Assembly (NCBI GenBank): GCA_900555295.1
Contig: USKN01000014.1
Coordinates: forward strand, 1-19,560
Origin: an uncultured Eubacteriales bacterium
GTDB lineage: Bacteria > Bacillota > Clostridia > UMGS1810
Length of the DNA stretch: 19,560 nt
Direction: 5' to 3'
Each line of letters starts with the position of its first letter. Position 1 is the first letter of the stretch. A program made the translations under genes and the position numbers. Below are positions 15,407 through 19,560 of this stretch, piece after piece. A model generated the notes under the pieces. It worked only from the letters and a program-made list of their open reading frames with translations, made no database searches and was not told the DNA's origin.

Positions 15407-16813
15407 TTAAAGACTGTTTACAATTTCTATAAATTTATCGCCGCGCTGTTCAAAGTTTTTAAACATATCAAAACTTGCGCAGGCGGGTGATAAAATAACC
15501 GATACTCTTTCACCGTCGGCATCTATACCCTTTGCCGCAGCAAATGCTGTTTTAACCGCCGACTCAAAATCATCCGTTTTTATAATGGGAATATCTTTTT
15601 TGTCTTTATCGGCGTCTTTTACGGCCTTTTCTATTTTATCGCTTGTATTGCCGCACAGCACAATAACCGACACATAACGGTTTACCGCCTCGCCTAAAGT
15701 ATCAAACGGAATTTTTTTATCGTATCCGCCGGCTATAAGCACTATCTTTCCGCCGTGCGCCACAAGTCCCGCAATTGTTCTTGACGGTGAAGAACCGATT
15801 GAATCGTTGTAAAACTCAATACCGTCAACCGTTCTAACATATTGCATACGGTGACGTACACCGCCGAATGTACGTGCAACGTTTCTCATATTTTCGGGGT
15901 CGACAATTCCGTATACAGCGGCAATAGCCGCAAGATAATTTTCTGCATTATGCATACCTTTTATACGTATATCCGATACATCCATAATATACTCGCCGCA
16001 GCAATAAATTTTTCCGTCTTTAATTTGACTGCACGCAATATCTTTATTATAATCACGCCGTGTAAAAAATATAAGATTTCCTTTTTGTTTGCCCTCAAAC
16101 GACGAGGTTACATCATTATCGGCATTTATAACAAGCTTTCCGTTCTCGTTTTGATAATTAAATATGTTGGTTTTTGCATTAATGTATTCTGCCATACCGC
16201 CCTTGTGATAATCGAGATGATTTGGGCTTAAATTGGTAATAACCGCTATATCGGGACTTATTTTCATTGTTTGCAGCTGAAAACTTGAAAGTTCCAACAC
16301 AACCCAATCATTTTCGTTCATTTGCTCAACCTTATCGAGCAACGGACTGCCTATATTGCCCCCCACATATACTTTTTTGCCCTCGGCTTTAAGCATTTCG
16401 TAAATAACGGTTGTTGTAGTGGTTTTGCCGTCGCTCCCCGTTACGCCTACAATTTTACACGGGCAAAGAGTCATAAATATTTCCATTTCGCTTGTAAGGT
16501 GCGCTCCGTTTTTAACCGCACTTTCAATTTGACCGGCATACGGCGGTATACCCGGCGATTTAACTATAATATCATAGCCGTCCAAATTATCCAAATAACC
16601 GTCGCCCAAAACAAAATCCATACAGTATGCTTTTACAACCTCAAGCTTGTCGTTATCGAGTTCATCATACGGTGTTCTGTCACGCGCCGTTATAACAGCT
16701 CCGAATTTGTGCAAAAATTTTATTGCCGGCAAATTGCTTATACCCAATCCCAACACGGCAATTTTTTTACCCTTTATTGTTGCTTTAAACAATTCAATCT
16801 GTTCGTTAATCAT
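15407..16813 (-). CDS. murD: UDP-N-acetylmuramoyl-L-alanine:D-glutamate ligase
   Basis: Adds D-glutamate to UDP-MurNAc-L-Ala, the second step of the peptidoglycan stem peptide, in the cytosol with ATP. The N-terminal Rossmann domain has GLGISN (22-27). The ATP loop GVTGSDGKTTTT is at 123-134, followed by LELSSFQL, LSPNHLDYH, GGVRHRMQ and YNDSIGSSPSRT, and the Mur ligase C-terminal motif SPACASFDMF near the end. 468 residues, full length. ATG 16813 has AAGGGGA about 10 nt upstream. It lies downstream of 6S RNA and upstream of the M42 genes rather than in a cell-wall/division cluster. Confidence 0.97.
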   Translation of the reverse strand: MINEQIELFKATIKGKKIAVLGLGISNLPAIKFLHKFGAVITARDRTPYDELDNDKLEVVKAYCMDFVLGDGYLDNLDGYDIIVKSPGIPPYAGQIESAVKNGAHLTSEMEIFMTLCPCKIVGVTGSDGKTTTTTVIYEMLKAEGKKVYVGGNIGSPLLDKVEQMNENDWVVLELSSFQLQTMKISPDIAVITNLSPNHLDYHKGGMAEYINAKTNIFNYQNENGKLVINADNDVTSSFEGKQKGNLIFFTRRDYNKDIACSQIKDGKIYCCGEYIMDVSDIRIKGMHNAENYLAAIAAVYGIVDPENMRNVARTFGGVRHRMQYVRTVDGIEFYNDSIGSSPSRTIAGLVAHGGKIVLIAGGYDKKIPFDTLGEAVNRYVSVIVLCGNTSDKIEKAVKDADKDKKDIPIIKTDDFESAVKTAFAAAKGIDADGERVSVILSPACASFDMFKNFEQRGDKFIEIVNSL

Positions 16814-16840
16814 AATTAAAAAATCCCCTTAAATAATATA

Positions 16841-16887
16841 CAAAAACAAGGTGTAAAAAAGCACACATTGCATTGCTCTTTTACACC
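16841..16887 (-). terminator. Intrinsic terminator downstream of 6S RNA
   Basis: On the minus strand GGTGTAAAA (16887-16879) pairs with TTTTACACC (16858-16850), with further imperfect pairing inside, followed by TTGTTTTTG. It would end 6S RNA transcripts and insulate murD, which probably has its own promoter in the remaining 30 nt or relies on readthrough. Confidence 0.7.
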
Positions 16888-16907
16888 TCCGAATTTCATT
16901 TAAAATA

Positions 16908-17086
16908 TAAAATCCCCAAAATGCCGCTTCACGGATTATTTTTAACCTGCTATGCAGGTGGACACCGCCCGGCTGCTTAAATGTTCCCTAGTCTATAGCT
17001 TGGTCTACAGCCACAGTCGGAGATTAGGTTTCCTTTTATAATCTGTTGGTTAAAATATCACCGGATTGGCAAACACCCCAGGGACA
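16908..17086 (-). ncRNA. ssrS: 6S RNA
   Basis: 6S RNA mimics an open promoter and sequesters the housekeeping RNA polymerase holoenzyme. The minus strand begins near GTCCCTGGGGTGTTTGCC and ends near GCGGCATTTTGGGGAT. CTGGGGTG pairs with CATTTTGG much as CTGAGATG pairs with CATCTCGG in E. coli 6S, with compensatory or wobble changes. Size (about 180 nt), long imperfect hairpin, its own consensus promoter and a downstream terminator all fit. No reading frame occupies the region. Ends are estimated to a few nt. Confidence 0.8.
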
Positions 17087-17092
17087 ATATTT

Positions 17093-17121
17093 ATTATATC
17101 ACTTATACGCCCAAATATCAA
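17093..17121 (-). promoter_or_regulatory. Promoter of 6S RNA
   Basis: Minus strand TTGATA (17121-17116), 17-nt spacer, TATAAT (17098-17093), with a start expected near 17086. Confidence 0.8.
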
Positions 17122-17157
17122 TACTTTTTATAAAAATTTTATTAACATTTGCTTTAT

Positions 17158-17436
17158 TTATTCGGATAAAATATCAAAATCATCCGAGCATCTTTCGGTA
17201 AACTTTTCAAATGCGGTGTTAAGTTCGTCTTCATCCTCTATTGCAACATAAATATCTTCTCCGTCGCTTTCACTTTCTATACGCATAATATAAACCTCTC
17301 CCTCATCGTTTTCGTCATCGGTTTCGGGAGTTGCAAGCGCAACATATTTATTATCGTCAATTTCAAACGAGTCAACAACTTCAAGTTCCAATTCTTCTCC
17401 GTTTTCATCTGTAAAAGTAAGTATATTGTCTTTCAT
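17158..17436 (-). CDS. DUF1292 protein (YrzB-like)
   Basis: 92 residues from ATG 17436 (MKDNILTFTDENGEE), with AAGGAG about 11 nt upstream right after the ruvX stop. Very acidic, with the DUF1292 pattern: a beta-rich N-terminal half (LELEVVDSFEIDDNKYVAL), EVYIMRIE in the middle and a helical acidic end. Firmicutes commonly place DUF1292 (B. subtilis yrzB) directly after ruvX (yrrK), as here, which supports both calls. Function is unknown; cytosolic, with no membrane segment. Confidence 0.88.
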   Translation of the reverse strand: MKDNILTFTDENGEELELEVVDSFEIDDNKYVALATPETDDENDEGEVYIMRIESESDGEDIYVAIEDEDELNTAFEKFTERCSDDFDILSE

Positions 17437-17452
17437 ATTAAAAAAATCTCCT

Positions 17453-17859
17453 TTATTTTCGTAAATAACTTTCAAGTATAAGGCACGCCGAAACGGTATC
17501 TATAACCTCTTTACGCTTTTTGCCACGGGTGTTTGTAACATTTAAAATACCTGCCGCCTGCACCGTTGTAAGGCGTTCGTCCCACAGCACAATTTGTATA
17601 TCGGGCAAGCTTTGCCTTATATCATCCGCAAATTTTTGGTAATTTCACACCTGTCGCCCATACTGCCGTTCATATTTTTAGGCAAGCCTATAACAATTTT
17701 TTCGGCATTATATGATTTTATAATTTCCAAAAGTTTTTCAAGCATTTTGGGATAATATTTATTGGGCAGTGTTGCCACACCCTGTGCGGTATATCCCAAA
17801 GGATCGCTTACCGCAACCCCCACTCTCGAGTCGCCGTAATCTATTCCCATAATTCGCAT
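17453..17859 (-). pseudogene. ruvX: ruvX/yqgF pre-16S rRNA nuclease, frame shifted by one base
   Basis: RuvX (YqgF) is an RNase H-fold nuclease that matures the 16S rRNA 5' end. ATG 17859 follows AAGGAG by 9 nt. The first frame reads MRIMGIDYGDSRVGVAVSD and then IVIGLPKNMNGS, and stops at 17617 after 80 codons. From about 17630 the rest continues in the -1 frame: ADDIRQSLP, catalytic DERLTT, RGKKRKEVIDTVSAC, and a stop at 17453. Joined, the two give about 135 residues, the normal length. The switch lies at ACC-AAA-AAT-TTG, containing the heptamer A-AAT-TTG. Options are a real one-base deletion, a sequencing error in the A/T run, or programmed -1 frameshifting. It overlaps no other gene and is followed by DUF1292. 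Confidence 0.85.
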
Positions 17860-17888
17860 TTTTTGTTTCTCCTTAATTTGTGCTGCAA

Positions 17889-17910
17889 AAATCAAAATTG
17901 GCGGAGACGA
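17889..17910. repeat. Copy of the tmRNA 3' end region (att-like direct repeat, distal copy)
   Basis: 22 nt identical to 18453-18474 except one C/T difference (GGCGGAG versus GGTGGAG), same orientation, 564 nt apart. It contains the equivalent of the last 12 nt of tmRNA (TCGTCTCC-x-CCA on the minus strand) plus 10 nt downstream. Together the pair brackets the toxin-antitoxin genes. Confidence 0.8.
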
Positions 17911-17944
17911 AAGTTACACTCAATAGGTTTCGCAGCCAACACTG

Positions 17945-18196
17945 TTAATATTTATTGTAAACCTGCCCTCTGTTTCCAATATCAATCACGGTAATTGTCA
18001 AAACATCATAATCAATGTTATATATTATTCTGAAATCACCTACACGCAAACGATATACTCTATCATATCCCTTTAACTTTTTTGTGTCTCCGGCAGGCAA
18101 TTTGCTTATTTCATTCAATATTTTAACCTGAATTTGATGTGCCTGCTTTTCAATAAATTTTCTTGCACGTTTTAGTATAATTATATTGTACTTCAT
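17945..18196 (-). CDS. RelE/ParE-superfamily toxin
   Basis: 83 residues with the compact RelE fold pattern: an N-terminal strand (MKYNIIILKRARK), a helix pair, then KKLKGYDRVYRLRVGDFRI and a final VIDIGNRGQVYNKY. RelE-type toxins cleave mRNA in the ribosomal A site; the conserved basic residues in KKLKGYDRVYRLR and RGQVY support activity. The ATG overlaps the antitoxin stop by 4 nt (ATGA), giving coupled expression. It lies between two copies of the tmRNA 3' end. ParE-like gyrase inhibition is less likely given the R-L-R-V-G-D-F-R-I-I-Y pattern. Confidence 0.9.
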   Translation of the reverse strand: MKYNIIILKRARKFIEKQAHQIQVKILNEISKLPAGDTKKLKGYDRVYRLRVGDFRIIYNIDYDVLTITVIDIGNRGQVYNKY

Positions 18197-18423
18197 AAAT
18201 TTATACCAAGCTCGTGTGCAAATGTTTCAATTGGAATACCATTGTCTTTTTCGCTGTCCGTATCATTAAGATAGTTCTCATACAAGTGTTCGCAAAACGA
18301 ATCATCGGACGCTTCATCAACAGCCGCTTTAAAACTTTGCAGCATACTGATAATATACCTCATCTGTGAATCGGGTATAGAGTCAATAAGGTTAATTGCC
18401 TTTTCTCTGTCAGACACAGTCAT
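18193..18423 (-). CDS. Antitoxin partner of the RelE-type toxin
   Basis: 76 residues from ATG 18423 (MTVSDREKAINLIDSIPDSQ). An AAAAGGGG site lies only 3 nt away, so a GTG at 18417 could also start. A helical N-terminal half is followed by an acidic linker and a C-terminal toxin-binding tail (IPIETFAHELGINL), common for antitoxins paired with clostridial RelE. I do not see a clear DNA-binding domain beyond the N-terminal helices, although autoregulation of the adjacent promoter is usual for such pairs. Confidence 0.85.
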   Translation of the reverse strand: MTVSDREKAINLIDSIPDSQMRYIISMLQSFKAAVDEASDDSFCEHLYENYLNDTDSEKDNGIPIETFAHELGINL

Positions 18424-18431
18424 CAACCCCT

Positions 18432-18459
18432 TTTATAATAAGTGTTTGTAACAAATCAA
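18432..18459 (-). promoter_or_regulatory. Promoter of the toxin-antitoxin operon
   Basis: Minus strand TTGATT (18459-18454), 16-nt spacer, TATAAA (18437-18432). The -35 lies inside the direct repeat next to the tmRNA 3' end, so integration at this site would itself complete the promoter. Confidence 0.55.
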
Positions 18460-18474
18460 AATTGGTGGAGACGA
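18453..18474. repeat. tmRNA 3' end copy of the att-like direct repeat
   Basis: 22-nt repeat covering the last 12 nt of tmRNA, including its encoded CCA, and 10 nt downstream. It matches 17889-17910 with one mismatch. The 3' ends of tmRNA and tRNA genes are standard targets of tyrosine integrases. Confidence 0.8.
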
Positions 18475-18811
18475 GGAGAATTGAACTCCTGTCCGAAAAT
18501 CCATTCCAAACGGGCTCTCCGAGCGCAGTCTATGATTTAACATTCCCTTCGCGCAAAGTTCACAGACAACCTCTGCGTTTCGGTAGCTTCATTTTCCGTG
18601 GCGGACTCAAAGCTTTGCCCGCTCACGTTCACCACATAATGACGCTCTTATCCGTGCCGTGGTCTGCTCGGTAAGAACGGCCGCCTGTAAAATTAGGCAG
18701 CGTAAACTAAATCGTTATTAGCTTTTATATTTAAGATTGGGATTTTTAAGCGGTTCCCGCCGCTGCTCGCTCCCGATTGTTCAAAATCCCCGTCGAAACC
18801 TTTACGTCCCC
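18463..18811 (-). ncRNA. ssrA: Transfer-messenger RNA (tmRNA)
   Basis: Rescues stalled ribosomes with SmpB. The 5' end GGGGAC (18811-18806) pairs with GTCTCC before the discriminator A and encoded CCA at 18463 (one G.U). The 5' part reads GTAAAGGTTTCGACGGGG, a tmRNA hallmark, and the 3' part has the T-arm AGGAGTTCAATTCTCCT. The tag frame is visible at 18725-18693: (K)-A-N-N-D-L-V-Y-A-A then TAA, ending in the Ala-Ala expected for ClpXP recognition. The resume codon is AAA or GCT. One-piece form, 349 nt, with a consensus promoter upstream. Confidence 0.97.
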
Positions 18812-18823
18812 GAATGTATTATA

Positions 18824-18852
18824 ATTATATATCATATTGCCCAAATTGTCAA
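18824..18852 (-). promoter_or_regulatory. Promoter of tmRNA
   Basis: Minus strand TTGACA (18852-18847), 17-nt spacer, TATAAT (18829-18824): perfect consensus, about 12 nt before the mature 5' end, consistent with RNase P trimming a short leader. Confidence 0.85.
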
Positions 18853-18914
18853 CCGCTATATACTGTAATATTATGCCGACTCAATACGGTATTATACCAA
18901 ATTTACAATTATAT

Positions 18915-19560
18915 TTATTCAACGGCGCCAATAAGCGTATCTTCGGCAAGTCCTATTTTTTTATACTCTGTAGGAGAACACGATTTGTATTTTTTAAAAG
19001 TTCTGTTAAAATACGAAAGTGATGCAAAACCCACCTCATACGATATTTCCGAAATGCTTTTGTCGCTTTTTAAAATCAATTTTTCCGCCTTGCAAACTCT
19101 TACAAAATTAAGATACTCAACAAATGTTGTATTTGTTGCCTTTTTAAACAAACGGCAAAAATAATATTGGTTTAAATTTAAAAGAGTACTTAATTCGTCA
19201 AGCGAAATATTATCGTTATAGTTGTTATCGATATATTCAAGTACAGGGTATATTTTTTCGATAGATTTATTATCAAAAACCGTGTTTGCGTCCATTAAAA
19301 TATTACTGCGGTGCAAACGCGCAATAATGCTTTGCAAATACGACATCATATAATATTCGTACGCATTGCCTTTATCGGTATACTCTTTATACATATTAAG
19401 TATATACGATATAAGCTCATTTGCCTCGGGTGTACCTGCTTTAAATACATATGCCGCAGTTTCGTTTGTTGACATAAAACGTTTTAAATACCTGACCGCA
19501 TTTTCACCCGTGGGATTTGACGGTATTCTGAATTGAAGCAAAATATCACGCGTACTATCC
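18915..19560 (-). CDS. AraC-family transcriptional regulator, 5' end outside window
   Basis: The frame is open to the right edge with about 214 residues visible; relatives are usually near 280-290, so the N-terminal ligand-binding part is cut. The C-terminal AraC DNA-binding domain is complete with two HTH units: ISLDELSTLLNLNQYYFCRLFKK and then SISEISYEVGFASLSYFNRTFKK, ending SPTEYKKIG. The N-terminal remainder is helical with no recognisable motif. In Firmicutes such proteins often control carbohydrate uptake operons, but the target is not visible here. It ends about 100 nt before tmRNA and has its own transcription unit. Confidence 0.9.
   Translation of the reverse strand, partial: DSTRDILLQFRIPSNPTGENAVRYLKRFMSTNETAAYVFKAGTPEANELISYILNMYKEYTDKGNAYEYYMMSYLQSIIARLHRSNILMDANTVFDNKSIEKIYPVLEYIDNNYNDNISLDELSTLLNLNQYYFCRLFKKATNTTFVEYLNFVRVCKAEKLILKSDKSISEISYEVGFASLSYFNRTFKKYKSCSPTEYKKIGLAEDTLIGAVE

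Noticed and set aside
17911..17944. A second, degraded tmRNA T-arm next to the distal repeat
   Set aside because: Beyond the 22-nt repeat the sequence does not align with the tmRNA T-arm and forms only a weak 5-bp stem.
18396..18674. Plus-strand open frame of 92 codons over the tmRNA
   Set aside because: It is antisense to a clear tmRNA and the antitoxin start; a well-known type of false gene call.

Overview
The window looks like part of a low-GC Firmicutes chromosome, probably class Clostridia. Evidence: strong AGGAGG-type ribosome binding sites, TTGACA-N17-TATAAT promoters, a YtxC-like sporulation-associated protein, a tmRNA and a Clostridia-style 6S RNA, and a conjugation/mobilisation module of the type common in gut Clostridia. 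Genus cannot be set from the sequence alone. Nearly every gene is on the minus strand, so transcription runs from right to left; the one clear plus-strand gene is the repressor of the mobile element.

Region A (1 to about 7435) is an integrated mobilisable element whose left end lies outside the window. Reading from its right end, it has an XRE repressor (plus strand) divergent from an operon of excisionase-like HTH, tyrosine integrase, MobC-like protein, RepA-like AAA ATPase and a small conserved protein. These are followed by a hairpin-rich putative transfer origin, a MobV relaxase and an Lsa-type ABC-F ribosomal protection gene. The ABC-F gene is broken by one in-frame TGA but keeps an elaborate leader: strong promoter, six-codon uORF, attenuator with competing arm, and a 30-codon leader ORF holding a second hairpin. 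Four copies of a TAAAC-N6-GTTTA operator lie between repressor and excisionase, two of them exactly in promoter spacers. The right end abuts the stop codon of guaA, a known integration hotspot.

Region B (7433 to 16813) is chromosomal: guaA, a B12-binding radical SAM protein overlapping guaA by 8 nt, a YtxC-like protein, a DUF6873-like protein, three consecutive M42 aminopeptidases and murD. Spacing is tight, with overlaps at several junctions, except for a 99-nt gap holding two palindromes between the M42 genes and the DUF6873 gene.

Region C (16814 to 19560) is rich in stable RNA: 6S RNA with its own promoter and terminator, a DUF1292 protein, ruvX with a one-base frame shift at a canonical slippery heptamer, a RelE-type toxin-antitoxin pair, tmRNA, and the C-terminal part of an AraC-family regulator. 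A 22-nt repeat of the tmRNA 3' end lies 564 nt away, so the toxin-antitoxin pair sits between two near-identical att-like sites, suggesting a tiny island at ssrA.

I see no CRISPR array, rRNA or ordinary tRNA. The least explained features are the toxin-antitoxin cassette between tmRNA-end repeats, the ruvX frame shift, the pair of co-varying palindromes bracketing the relaxase module, and the guaA-coupled radical SAM / YtxC / DUF6873 set.
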